A stretch of 64,000 bases of DNA from Strongylocentrotus droebachiensis (lineage: Eukaryota; Echinodermata; Echinoidea; Camarodonta; Strongylocentrotidae), in NCBI GenBank assembly GCA_035222895.1, contig JAVYIG010005392.1, forward strand, positions 62,001 through 126,000, read 5' to 3'. Below are positions 43,966-55,293 of this stretch, one piece after another (the first letter of the stretch is position 1; each line of letters starts with the position of its first letter). The translations under genes were made by a program, and so were the position numbers. The notes below the pieces were generated by a model. That model did not search any database. It was not told where the DNA came from and saw nothing but the letters and a program-made list of their open reading frames with translations.

Positions 43966-44802
43966 TAGACCAAATTTTCCGTCTCTTTCGTTCGTTAGCC
44001 TCTTATTGGGGTAGGGTCGGCCGGCTCTCTCTTTAGAGACGGAAACCGTTTAATCACATGTCCTTGCTAACGCCACGACCAACTCTGGTCGTAGCGTTTT
44101 GCCCCCAAAATCCCCCAAAATGTCATTTTACCTCGTGTAGACCTATATCCAAATGTAAATTAGGCCTAGGGTATAATAATTCGGTTCCACTTACTAACTT
44201 GCTTGAAATAATCCGTTTAATGGTCCCTTTTAAGGAAATTATGGGTCTAAATTGACAGCCGTGTTGAAAATCTTGCAAGTCGTGTTAAACTCTCGCTGCC
44301 GGAGTCATCTAAATCAATCTCATCCCTTCTAGTCTACGCCGAAGGCAAAATGATTATGAAAGAAAAACTGTGATAACGCCATTACGAACGTGTAGATGGC
44401 GCACAGTTTTTCCTTCATAATCATTTTGCCTTCGGCGTAGACTAGAAGGGATGAGATTGATTTAGATGACTCCGGCAGCGAGAGTTTAACACGACTTGCA
44501 AGATTTTCAACACGGCTGTCAATTTAGACCCATAATTTCCTTAAAAGGGACCATTAAACGGATTATTTCAAGCAAGTTAGTAAGTGGAACCGAATTATTA
44601 TACCCTAGGCCTAATTTACATTTGGATATACACGAGGTAAAATGACATTTAGGGGGATTTTGGGGGCAAAACGCTACGACCAGAGTTGGTCGTGGCGTTA
44701 GCAAGGACATGTGATTAAACGGTTTCCGTCTCTAAAGAGAGAGCCGGCCGACCCTACCCCAATAAGAGGCTAACGAACGAAAGAGACGGAAAATTCGGTC
44801 TA
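43966..44802. mobile_element. 837-bp palindromic foldback element, 9-bp target duplication
   Basis: The ends TAGACCAAATTTTCC and GGAAAATTCGGTCTA are inverted, and the two arms of roughly 400 bases match almost throughout, with one small indel near 44140 and its mirror near 44628. The unpaired centre at about 44370-44400 holds GCCATTACGAACGTGTAGATGGC. A perfect GTGATGCCG flanks both ends (43957-43965 and 44803-44811). Very long inverted arms with a 9-base duplication fit the Mutator (MULE) group best; other superfamilies with 8-10-base duplications cannot be excluded. Mirrored open frames at 44058-44255 and 44519-44710 are the same sequence read on opposite strands. Confidence 0.9.
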
Positions 44803-44847
44803 GTGATGCCGAGGCCCGAGAGAATAAGTATGGCCGTTCAGTTAGCA

Positions 44848-45175
44848 AGTGAGGGGGGGGGGGGGGGGGCGGGACGCTGAGGACTTGCAATGGAATGGAG
44901 AAGGAGAAGGAAAATAGTCTAGCACTTAGAGAGAGAGAGAGAGAGAAAGAAAATGTGAAGGGAAAATTAAAAATAAAATTACACAAAATGTGCTTTCAGT
45001 TTCATTCCAAGTCAAGTGTATATAATGTCAATGAAAGACAAAAAGTGAGAAAGTGAGTGAAAAAGAGAGGTGAATAAGGAATATGGAGGAAGTAGGGAGA
45101 GCTAGGAGAGAGAGAAAAAAAAAGACAAAGGAAGAAAATAGAAAAACAATACAATAGCAAAAACATAGGTGGATT
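44848..45175 (+). repeat. G-run and purine-rich tract
   Basis: A run of about 17 G at 44851, (AG)n at about 44928-44946, and about 130 bases of nearly pure purine at 45035-45150. The long minus-strand frames rich in Leu/Ser/Phe are due to this composition. Confidence 0.75.
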
Positions 45176-45620
45176 GTAATATCTTTTTCTCTTTGACACT
45201 GGGTAGTGTTTGCATGTTGTAGAGTGACCGACAGGTGAGTGGTATATGCCAACACCATCTGTTACAAATGCTAGGTAACTATATCTATGCCAGCAACATT
45301 CAAGGTAACATTCTAAATATGGCAACAATGTATTCCAGGATTTTCAGAGCATTTAAGGTTCATGTATAATCTCATTGGAATGAGCTACACATTTTTGTTC
45401 TTCCAATGGATTGAATAATCAACATGACCAAATTTCCATTTTGTATTAGTTTTGCCCATTTAGTCTAGAGGTGTTGAATACCTCGCAGACGGAACAAAAG
45501 CCTTTTGAAACTGATGTTTACATTCATCAAAATATCCATATTTTATTTCATTTTATGTCTTTTTCATTACTCTAACAGCCTACTATATATTTCTACATAA
45601 TAAAGGACAGATAGATTAGC

Positions 45621-45764
45621 ATGGCAGAAAAACCGTCTCAGGGCCAGGGATCACCGGGAAGTATCCCTCGTGGGCTTATCAACAGACGAGGGAGTGTCAT
45701 CAAACCAAGTGAACGATTGCCCTCTCTACGCACACGTGACCTGACTCTAGGAGGCATACCCAAG
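45621..45764 (+). CDS. POLR3D: POLR3D exon 1 (residues 1-48)
   Basis: ATG in the context TTAGCATGG; ends at donor GTAAGG in phase 0. Encodes LPSLRTRDLTLGGIPK, the most conserved N-terminal motif of RPC4. Confidence 0.9.
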
Positions 45765-48700
45765 GTAAGGTTTAATAGCGGTTCATAGCTATCATGGTAA
45801 CCATCGCTCTTATTCATAGTGGCTCATTTCCAGTTCACAGCTGTTTAAATACACTTTAAAAATCAAATGAATCAGCAGTACATAAAATGTTAATACATGA
45901 TCAATAAAACACAAAATATATTTTTAAATGATTAAAAAAGGGTAATGAAGCAGTAACCTGACATTTGCTTGATTTCATTTATTTTACATTTATGTTTGCT
46001 CTATATCTTCAAATGAATCAGTACATAAAATGTTAATACACGATCAATAAAACACAAAATATATTTTTAAATGATTAAAAAAGGGTAATGAAGCAGTAAC
46101 CTGACATTTGCTCGATTTCATTTATTTTACATTTATGTTTGCTCTATATCTTCCAAGGTGTGGATTAGGGCTCGGGTTCCAATTGGGTTTTCTCAGTTAG
46201 GCTTAGTGTTAGGGTTAAGACAAATCTAGCGCTTATAATTTCTGTTGGCAATGACTGCCGAGTAACTGTTGCTAAGGTGTGTCATGGAACCTTGGGAGCA
46301 CTACTACTGGTAAATCTATTCTATATTGTTTTCAGAAAAAAGAGCCATTCAGAAATCACTGTCATAGAAAATAATATTCAAGATTTTCCACAGAAAAACA
46401 AAAACAAAGGTAAAAGAAGTGTGATAAGCTTTTTCAAGAGATTAAACATAGCACATGTCCAGCAGTTTAATGGTCATGTTTTGTTCTTTTTATTTTCTTG
46501 TATTTACCTACAGAAATCTTTCAAACCTAATATTCCAACAAGGCGAGACAAAAGTAAAGATGAGTAAGTAGATTGTATTTTCTTGTAGTTCAAGACCTGC
46601 AGAAGTCAGCATTCCAGACAAATATAGAAGGAAAAAAACTTCTTTTCTCTTGATGTGTTGCTTACAGTTGTATGATTCTTTAATTATTAGCACTTCCTGA
46701 AATGAAGTCAACAGTTGAACAAGAGAACACTGCTGACAGATTAATGTTTAGTTTATTTTTTATTTTTTCTGTTTTTACCAGCTTTGTATGATGGGCTTAA
46801 ATACTCATGTGAGGCAAATGTTACCATAAAAGCTTAACCTATCACATGCATAATCAGCTTTTGATATTGTACAGTCAAACCTGCTTTAGTGACCACCTGT
46901 CTACAACAAGCACATTTTTTGTTTCCCTTGAAACATGTACTAAAGGAACCTGTCTACAAAGACCATTACATTACATTTAGGCAATATAACAATGTTTCAT
47001 TTAACAATTTTTTTTTTGTTGTTAAAAGCAGAGGAGAAGCAGCATCATCTTCATCATCACCATCTACATCAAGAAGGTCCGGAGATGGGGATAGGGGTGG
47101 AAGAGGAGGCAGAGGAAGGGGAAGGGGAAGGGGGAGAGGGAGGGGGAGAGACAGGGCCGAGTTTATCCAGTCCCATTCATCCATTTTTGAGGGAGGCCCA
47201 ACAGAGAGAATGAATGCAAGAGGTAAGTTTGAACAAGTATTGTTTTTACATATTGACTCAGAATACTATCAGATAATGGCAATTTACTATCAAGGACTAT
47301 AGGTTGACATGTGCAAGCCATTTGCACAATTTTAATGAAAAAATGTCACCATCTTTTTATACTGTATGCAAAGATTAAAAAGCAGTGTTATACAACATTA
47401 TACACCTACATAATAACATGAACATGGGGATATATGCTATGCTTTATGGAGTCTAAGTAGCCCATCGATAAGATATTTCTGATTTTGTTTTGAATCTTTC
47501 TAATTATGAATTCTTCTCTTGATTTGAATTCTTCCCTGAGACTCACTACCTCCACTCAAAAATCAATTCACTATCAGCTTATCTTGAATAATTGAAGTGT
47601 CATGTAGAAATTGTAACACAACAAAAATGTGTAAAGCTAGAACATGAAATAGATATGCCAACAGTATTGTCATTGATTTGTGAAATAAACTGCCAGAATA
47701 TCAAGTCACTGCATGTGACACAGATATTTTAAATACTGGGTAGATAAACACTGGCTTGCCAAACAATTTTATGTTACCTGACATCCACGCATGTTGCACT
47801 ACATTTAAGTCGCGAACTGTCAATTGAACTTATATTTTGGAATACGACCGGGAGATCTACAGGATTACCTCACTCCCGTATATCAGATGATGATGATAAC
47901 TGTTACTTCTCTGCTCCAATTCACAGTGCTGCATTCAATAATTTTTTACTTGATCTTTGTTATTGCATAGCTTCTTCCAAGGTGTTTGAGCAGCCAAGTT
48001 TCCGTGGAGGAGGAGGGGGAGGGGGAGACGGGAAGTTCTCCTCTAGGGGTGGCAAAGGTGGCAACAAGAAGAATATGAATGGAACTGGAGACTTTGTCGG
48101 GGATAGCGATCTTCTGAGAGAACTCGTCAGAGATGATGTAAGTGATACTGGGTAATAATGATCATGATAAGTGATTTGATAATTGATAATTTTAAAAATT
48201 GAATTGAATGGTTTATTGAGAATACTGAAAATACATTCAGTTTACAATAAAATCACATGAAACACATAGCAGTGTTCCAAAGATAAAATTAATCAGATTT
48301 TTTTTGTTTAATTAAAAAAAATTGTTGAAGCTTTTTGAGCAGCTGTGTTGTATTTATTCAAAGTCATTTTCTTCATACTATTTTCTTATACATCCATCTT
48401 CCTCTTTATATAGTTCATCAGTGACCTTGGTGATTCCACCATAGATGATAGATATCAACCCATCTCATTACCCATGGCTAAACCCTTCAAACCTCTCAAA
48501 ACACAACCCATCAAGGATGAAAAGAAACCGATTATCAAGGAAGAAGATTTGGATGTGAAGATGGAGACTGATGATGTGCAAGATGATGAAGATGTTGAAG
48601 GTAACCTAGCTTGAAGTCTGTGATAAAAGTTCAGCTTTGGATGATATAACTTTGGAAAACTCCTAGAATGCAGTAGGAGACATGGAATTGTGTATTCTAA

Positions 48701-48774
48701 GATGCATATATTATAATGGTATTTCTAGCTACGCCCTATGACAAACATTGCTGATCTTTTTTCTTTTTTTTTAT

Positions 48775-48821
<47 letters not shown>

Positions 48822-51800
48822 GGTTTGGGGGGGTGCTTATCCCATTTGTGCAAGCTACATTTTCATCTACAAGTATACATATTATGTATCTGGTTGTGAC
48901 TTCATGGAATTCTTTGATGCTTGCTTGATGTGGATTGATGACCAAGAATTGATGAGGAACCCTCTTCTATAAACATTGATCTAGGCTACAACCAGGGTAA
49001 TATGTGTAAAGCGCCATGAGCGTCAGAGCTTGGCGCTATATAAATATCCATATTATTTATTATTATTATCTTAATTTTTCAGTCAAGCTTGAACCCAAGG
49101 AAGAGGTCGATGAGGACATGGACATCTCAGATGAGAAGAAACCAATCTCCGGCCTTCTACCACCAGTCTCCATCTCGGATGCCTTCCAGGATGACTTTGA
49201 CACCGGAAGGGTCACCTGTGCGACCATCTTCAGCAAGAGGCGGAAGTCCAAGGAAGAGCCCCTGTTCTTCCAGCTACCCGACACTCTACCCGGTCTACCG
49301 ATAGTAGAGGAGGAGGAGGAAGACAAGAAGCCCACTATTTCAGCAGGTGGAGGTGTTGAGAAGCCAAGCAGTAGCTCAAAAAAGGTAGCAAGCAAAACTG
49401 CAAAAGTTATTAAATTTGTTAGTTTTACTGGATCACCTTCTGAATCTTCTTGATGAGCAAATGGTATACCCTCTTGGTCAGTGCCCCATTTTTTTAATAA
49501 GAGTGGTAATGTTTTATAGCTATACATAGAAAATAAAGAGTTATATGCATAGATAATTCTCGCTACCCCAAATAGCGATTCTGCCGAGATCCGGGGAAAA
49601 TCCTGAAATCCGCATTGCATTATGGGATAGCTTTTCGACATTACAGCTTCCTGTGCAGGCGTTCGTGATCACAACCCTCTCTTTCACGGTAGAGTTTAAC
49701 GGCCTTTTGTGCTAAAGTCACTAATTCTGCCCGAAGCTTTCCATTGCATATTATAATCTGTACCAATTACACTGATTGGCATCGATTTTAGCGTGCGTGA
49801 AAACTCTGCACAGCGAACACAGGTGCTAGCGCCAGCGGGATGGGACTCTATACCGGAAGTTGTAGTGACGACCCGAGAGAGTGAAAATTACCTCGTCTCG
49901 CGAATTTCGAGATTTTCGTACCTATTTAGGGTAGCGAGAATTGCATTATGTAAATCCATACTTGGTATGGTTGGGAATCCATTAAAACACCCCTTATATC
50001 GCCAGTTTTACAATGTTGTAGAATGATATAATTCTTGGCACTTATGATGTACCACCAGACTGTCGATAACATGATTCATGGTTCAAGTCCCATCGTGGTA
50101 CTAATAAAATCCTTTGGCAATACATTAATCTACAATTGCCATTCTCCATTCCAGTGTTAAATGGGTACCCGGTATGAATGTTAATATGGTTGGAGTGGCA
50201 TGTGTGTGCTTGTAAAATGGCACCTGGTAAGAACAATCCCAAGGGAGTGGAGCGTGTTCACTCTCAAGTGCAGATTCGCGATTAAATCCAATGACCAGGG
50301 TAATAAAATTAACATTGTAAAGCACTTCGAAAACGCAGCATTAAGTGCTATACAAATTTTACTATTATTACTATTATCTCTTTTTTGGATTGGCTTTAAA
50401 GAGAAGGTTGAGTTTTGGGAAGAGGTGAAAAATAATTTGTGAGCGTTACTCATTCTTATTATGCAGGTGTGGAAGAACATCAGAGGAGACATGTTCCCTG
50501 AAAAGCATGGCTCTTCAAATGCCTTCATATTCTAAATATGCATGTAACATCGTAAAAATCGGGGGGCCGGCTTTTTACGCCACGTGTTCGTGTAGTCCCA
50601 TATACATCTTTCTGTGTACAGTGTTTGTAACTTTACCAAGACTTGGCCAAATTTCTTATCATTTTGATGATTCCAGAACCTTGCAATACACACAAATTCC
50701 TTTATGCTAGATGATCAACCTTTTCTGATCGATTCCGCACCGTTTCTTTCACAATGCAATCGCATGACCAGAACTCAATTCATTTTCAAGGCAATTCAGT
50801 CAAAAAATGACTATTTTTGCAAACTATCATTGGATATGAGAGCTTATGTTGCATTATTTATTGCTTTACAGAGACCCTGCACACTGAAGGATCTACCAGA
50901 GGGGTTCTTGGGTAAGCTCCAAATCTTGAAGTCGGGCAAGACGAGACTGGTCCTCACCAATGGGGTCACTCTGGATGTTTCCATGGGAACACCTTCGGGC
51001 TTCCTTCAGGTAGAACGATACTCTGATTGTTGTGTTCCAAATTAAGGTCAAGGGTTTGAAACAACCCTGTAATTGGTCATTGGATCTGGCGAAATTGGAT
51101 AATAAATTCTGATCGCCGATCAATTTTTTTTTTTTTTAATGCGAAAATGTTCAAGTCTTAGGCTATCAAATGCTAAAAAAACATGCATAGCTGGCATTAT
51201 TTTGTCATTTGGAGTTGTTGTAGACCATGCTTGTTGATATTTAGTGCCTTTTGATGACTTTGAATTTGAAAATATTAGTCTAATAATAGAGGCAAAACAT
51301 GCGAGCAGCCATCTTGGATTATAATGTAGGCACACATTTTTTGTCCATTGTCATTAAAATCCAAGATGGCAGCATGCATGTTTTGCCTCTATTATTAGAC
51401 TAATATTTTCAAATTCAAAGTCATGAAAAGGCACTTAAAGGTGCGAGGGTATCGCTCCGATCTGATCAACGCCCCCAACTTACAGGGTTAGTTTGAACTC
51501 CTATCCTTAGACAAGGCATTTTATCAGTAGTTGTCTCCCTTGACCAAGGTGTTATATGGTTACCTGGCAGGATTTATTTCTTGAAGTCACAGAGTTGTGA
51601 TAATCATAGTTTGGAGATTCAGTCTGGTTATTCCAAAGTAATTTGTAAGGTCATAGAGACAATTTATCATTATATGGTAGAGGTGATGTGGTCTATTGGA
51701 TACCTCACTGGACTGTGGATCACAAAGTTCACGGTTCGAGTTCCACTGTGGCTCTAATGTCCTTTAGCAAGACTTTGATCTACATTTTCCACTCTCTTCC

Positions 51801-52114
51801 CATCCCCCCCCCCCCCACCAAAAATATATATATGTATGTATTTATATAAAACCTTATGGCCCAATGCAAATTGTCTTAGATATTTAGATTGCTTGATTTG
51901 ATATGAGTGATAAAATATGACCTTGTCTTTATGTCACATAAAGGCTACAATGGCACTTGTTAAATCAATTTATTCCATTCTCATTTAGGACCTGGTTTCC
52001 ATTCACATCCGAGAAGGAGGAGAGGAGATGAGTGAGATGCTGACCCTAGGACACATCAAGCATCGTGTTATATGTACTCCAGACTTTGAGAGCTTACTAT
52101 CTATGCCCACCTGA
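45621..52114 (+). CDS. POLR3D: RNA polymerase III subunit RPC4 (8 exons)
   Basis: RPC4 pairs with RPC5 in the TFIIF-like subcomplex of RNA polymerase III, which helps initiation, termination and re-initiation at tRNA and 5S genes in the nucleus. Eight coding exons with GT-AG borders and consistent phases give 434 residues; human POLR3D has 398. Family marks seen: RLPSLRTRDLTLGG near residues 33-46, a basic RGRGRGRGRGR tract and the phrase FIQSHSSIFEGGP near 108-120, FFQLPDTLPGLP near 315-326, and a C-terminal domain with GKLQILKSGKTRLVL, TLDVSMGT, LGHIKHRVICTPDFESLL. The acidic lysine-rich middle (exons 5-6) is presumably disordered. It begins about 820 bases after the palindromic foldback element. 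No truncation or frameshift was seen. Confidence 0.95.
45862..46157 (+). repeat. Tandem duplication, ~146-bp unit, two copies
   Basis: AATGAATCA, GTACATAAAATGTTAATACA and TGACATTTGCT(T/C)GATTTCA occur at 45864 and 46012 almost unchanged, in POLR3D intron 1. Confidence 0.9.
46514..46563 (+). CDS. POLR3D: POLR3D exon 2 (residues 49-65)
   Basis: Acceptor CTACAG, donor GTAAGT. Encodes KSFKPNIPTRRDKSKD. Confidence 0.9.
47032..47222 (+). CDS. POLR3D: POLR3D exon 3 (residues 65-129)
   Basis: Acceptor AAAAGCAG, donor GTAAGT. Encodes a serine-rich stretch, a Gly-Arg repeat and FIQSHSSIFEGGPTERMNAR. An AG two bases downstream would break the frame, so 47032 is preferred. Confidence 0.9.
47971..48137 (+). 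CDS. POLR3D: POLR3D exon 4 (residues 129-184)
   Basis: Acceptor TTGCATAG, donor GTAAGT. Encodes a glycine-rich linker and GDSDLLRELVRDD. Confidence 0.9.
48414..48600 (+). CDS. POLR3D: POLR3D exon 5 (residues 185-247)
   Basis: Acceptor TTATATAG, donor GTAACC. Encodes FISDLGDSTIDDRYQPISLP, then a Lys/Asp/Glu-rich stretch. Confidence 0.9.
48777..48822 (+). repeat. (TA)n plus T-run
   Basis: About 13 TA units followed by about 19 T in POLR3D intron 5; low-complexity, length unreliable. Confidence 0.85.
48985..49075 (+). mobile_element. Retroposon 3' tail
   Basis: GTAAAGCGCCATGAGCGTCA, GGCGCTATATAAATATCC and an (ATT)n end, directly before the exon 6 acceptor. The exon's polypyrimidine signal (TTAATTTTTCAG) follows the tail. 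Confidence 0.55.
49083..49384 (+). CDS. POLR3D: POLR3D exon 6 (residues 247-347)
   Basis: Acceptor TTTTTCAG, donor GTAGCA in phase 0. Encodes KLEPKEEVDEDMDI, then PLFFQLPDTLPGLPIVEEEE. If the donor is ignored the frame continues 22 codons to a stop ending at 49453. Confidence 0.9.
49555..49942. mobile_element. MITE with 20-bp terminal inverted repeats
   Basis: AATTCTCGCTACCCCAAATA and TATTTAGGGTAGCGAGAATT are inverted, with one mismatch. The 388 bases between have no coding capacity. It lies in POLR3D intron 6. No clear target duplication. Confidence 0.75.
50040..50392 (+). mobile_element. tRNA-derived SINE
   Basis: A box B (GGTTCAAGTCC at about 50080) follows a tRNA-like head. The body ends in GTAAAGCACTTCGAAAACGC, AAGTGCTATACAAATTTTAC and an (ATT)n-like tail near 50362-50380. 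It is directly followed by a TTAA-type MITE. Confidence 0.7.
50396..50789 (+). mobile_element. TTAA-type MITE family A, copy 3
   Basis: TTAA AGAGAAGGTTGAGTTTTGG at the left; the right end CCAGAACTCAATTCATTTTCAA is decayed. The body matches 25839-26226 and 27174-27562. Confidence 0.85.
50872..51009 (+). CDS. POLR3D: POLR3D exon 7 (residues 348-393)
   Basis: Acceptor CTTTACAG, donor GTAGAA. Encodes CTLKDLPEGFLGKLQILKSG and TLDVSMGTPSGFLQ, the RPC4 C-terminal beta-rich domain. Confidence 0.95.
51242..51436. mobile_element. MITE with ~85-bp inverted arms
   Basis: AGTGCCTTTTGATGACTTTG at the left is mirrored by CAAAGTCATGAAAAGGCACT at the right, and pairing continues through CTCTATTATTAG and CCAAGATGGC. 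The loop is about 25 bases. It lies in POLR3D intron 7. Confidence 0.85.
51680..51800 (+). mobile_element. SINE head, tRNA-like
   Basis: GTGATGTGGTCTATTGGATA resembles box A and GGTTCGAGTTCC (about 51733) box B, about 50 bases apart, followed by CACTGTGGCTC. The fold is not that of a working tRNA and it runs on into non-tRNA sequence. Confidence 0.6.
51989..52114 (+). CDS. POLR3D: POLR3D exon 8 (residues 394-434, stop)
   Basis: Acceptor TCATTTAG; ends TGA. Encodes LTLGHIKHRVICTPDFESLL, the conserved C terminus of RPC4. Confidence 0.95.
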   Translation, partial: DLVSIHIREGGEEMSEMLTLGHIKHRVICTPDFESLLSMPT

Positions 52115-52287
52115 TGAAAAACCCATCTTCCAGATCGACAGAAAGACTTTTGAACATTCTATTCTTCTTCAAGTCAAGCTGTGGAGACAGACAGCTCAAA
52201 GGAAAATGGCAAATCAGTGATTATTGATAGTTGGTCGATTCGACAGGTCTTCATAGATGAAGAAACGTCTTTAAATGGTCAACATCC

Positions 52288-52679
52288 TTAAAGGGATCGT
52301 TTAACAATGTTAAATCTGAGATACACGGCCCTATGTGTTATCAGTGTCTGTGATATGGTGTAATATTGAAGCCCTAAAAAGCGCTTGAAGCGCTTCAATA
52401 ATGATCAAGAAGTGCCTCAAAAAAGTAAGAGTCTTTGAGTGACCGGTTTTTACCATCCTCGTTTTCCCCAATAGACTGTAGTGTTATGAAAACCGTCAGG
52501 CGAACGGTTTTCAAAATGTGTAATTCCAATCATAAATATCTTGATAATCAGACAGGCGATCGGCTTGTAAAAGTCATGGGGATTCTGACTGACCTAAAGG
52601 TTTATAATTATCATTGCATCATGAGCTAAATCCAGAATTTTGTTTCAGAATCTGAGACAAAGTTACCGGATCCCTTTAA
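52288..52679 (+). mobile_element. TTAA-type MITE family C, full copy
   Basis: TTAA AGGGATCG at the left and CGGATCCCT TTAA at the right, about 392 bases. It starts 174 bases after the POLR3D stop, so may be within the 3' UTR. A shorter copy is at 32874-33046. Confidence 0.8.
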
Positions 52680-55293
52680 GATGCAATTTGAAATTATCAG
52701 TATGAAGGAACCATAAGTCGGTATGGTTGATGACAGCTTTATTGTGCTTGACTATCCATCCGGGCCGTATTCTGAAAACTAAGTTATCTATTATATCAAA
52801 GACAATAATGTCAATCGTTTGAAAAAAAAGTTGATTGTTCAAGAAAAAAAAATTGGGAGGGGGTGGGGTACCTTATACCTTGTAGAAATAATGCTGAAGG
52901 CAGCTTCTCATACAGCTAAACTGGGTATTTGCTTTGTTCAACTATACTTGTACACAGCAAACTTTACACAGATATAGACCAATAACTTGCCTTACTTTTC
53001 ATTTGTTATGAAAATCAACATAATTTTACTTACAATAAAGATTAACATAGATTTCAGAATACCATCCCAGGCCATTGTACACCACCTGTAACCCTTTCAT
53101 ATCTCTCTTACCTGAAACTGAAGGTCTTTATCATACTCAAAGAACACCTTATCTTATTGTTGCAGTACACATTTTAGTTGGATGAATGAGTGTTCAATGA
53201 ATTCTAGTAAATCATGCTGTCAAGAAACTGAAGCTTTTCCAATTCAATGTAATATTTGGGTGAATCATTGTGGAATGAAAAAGTATTACATTTTAATTTT
53301 CATAAGTTTTGCATTCTTGAACTGTAGCCCATGGGCCTCCATTCGGCCCACCAAACAATTTGGTGCAACTGCAGCCCACCAATATATCAAGTAAAAAAAG
53401 AGAACAACAAATGTTGTTTTTGTTTTATATTGTTGCTGTAATAAAATGGATACATGATGCTACACCTTTGACTGTTGGTAAATTATTTACTTGCTAGTGA
53501 ACCTCCCGATTAGCCACATGTTACCACATTAATTCTGAAAGACATTTAAGTCCCTTTTGCAGACTTGTGCAAAACGCCATGAAACTTGGCAAGTGTTTAA
53601 AATATATCCTTCAGATATCGTGTGTGAAATTTTCTGAAACTTCTTGTAGGAAATGGAAATATAGTGCTGTTTTCTTATTGCCGCAGAGGGAGATATTCTC
53701 ATATCAACAGATATAATGGTAAAATATATTATGGATTATGTTTGAATATATTTCAAGTCCAGGAAATGAATATCTGGAATTAAACATTCAACATTTATTT
53801 GTTGAAGCCATTTTTTATTTTGTCCCCATTTGGTTGCAGGTTCCTAATAATAAACATCTACAATATACCCCTGGATGCAAGCTATTTCAAATTATTGGAA
53901 TGATTATTATTTTGTATAAAGCATAGTGCATAGTGAAGGTTGTAACTCTTCTTTTTTTCTCAAGAAAGTTTAAACATTTAAAAACATTTGTAATTTGGGC
54001 TCCTAATGGTCATCATGAATAGTAATATTAAAATTGTGAGGTATTAAAGGTCTTTCAGTCATAGGAAAGGCTGCAATCTACATCATTTTTGTTTATCTTG
54101 TAAGCAGATTGTAGAATATGATCTTAAACATTGCTGCTTTCTTTCAGTCTTATTTGGTAATATTTATACCAATCTATGTACCACCTTGGTTATGGTTACC
54201 CCCAATACGTATGTGGTTGTGATTTGATAAGGACATTGAGAATGAAAAGTCGAGGCTGCAGGTCGAGAAATTTGATATACCTCTCAACAACAACAAAAGA
54301 GACAATGTGGTACAATCTGATCAAAATCTATTGGAAACGGTATGGAATGTTGTAGAATTTCGTTATAAACATGTACTGGGTATGCAGTAAAAATTCCATA
54401 TTGCTGTGAAATGAAAGATATCAAGGTTTTAACATTTCCTCTGATTCTACAGAGGTTTCCAGTTAGGAAATGAGGGTTGGTGTCAAAATGTATTTGCACC
54501 CCATCCGGGCCCCCTCTTCAGAATTAACTGTGTATTATATGTCTATACAAGTATACACACTGAAGCCCATTTAGGAAATGTTATTTACTGTACTTCATTA
54601 ATTACAGTATTCTAGAGATACTCATCATTACAATATTTTGTGAGATATGTTGCCATTTTCTTTGATGCATAGCTTAAACAATTTAAACATAACAGAATAT
54701 CTTCTCTCAAACATGAGTATTTTCATTTTATTTCTACTTGATGTAGTAATGTACTTTTTTGTGTAAAATGGCCTTTAAAAAAAAGTGAACAAGTACAATC
54801 CGGTTCATTGAAAAAAAATTGTGGATAAAACATTTTGTTTCTAGAAAAGTAAACATATTTATACTTTAAGATGTTACAGTAAATGAAGTGTGTGAAATTT
54901 ATCTGTAACTGACAAAACTCAAATACAAGCAACAGATGTATGCAATATATGATGAATAAATGCTAAAAACAACAGACAGTTGTGATTTTTTAAACTTTTC
55001 TTTTAAGTTTTAAGAATAATATCATCGCCTATATTTCATCTCAAGATCACCAGTTTTACAATAATTACCGTACTCAGTACATTCCCCGTCTTTTGGAAGT
55101 AGATACTATATATAGTAGGCCCATTTCATGCAGTTATTAATGAAATGGAATGAATTGAATAAAGGATTATTTATATCTAATCATAATTTCAATAGTTTTC
55201 CAGAATTGGACCATTGGACAAGGATCAAGCATTTCAATGAATCCGTAATGGGAAGTTGAATGAAACGATATGTATATAACAAAAAGAATTTTA
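52680..55293. other. Intergenic DNA, no gene recognised
   Basis: AT-rich with several short open frames without recognisable domains. POLR3D polyadenylation may occur here; an AATAAA-type word lies in ACAATAAAGATT near 53034. Confidence 0.4.

Noticed and set aside
44058-44710. Two nearly identical small proteins on opposite strands
   Set aside because: They are the two arms of one palindromic element read in mirror, not a gene pair.
51680-51760. Functional tRNA gene
   Set aside because: Boxes A and B are present, but the sequence does not close into a good acceptor stem and continues as a SINE body.
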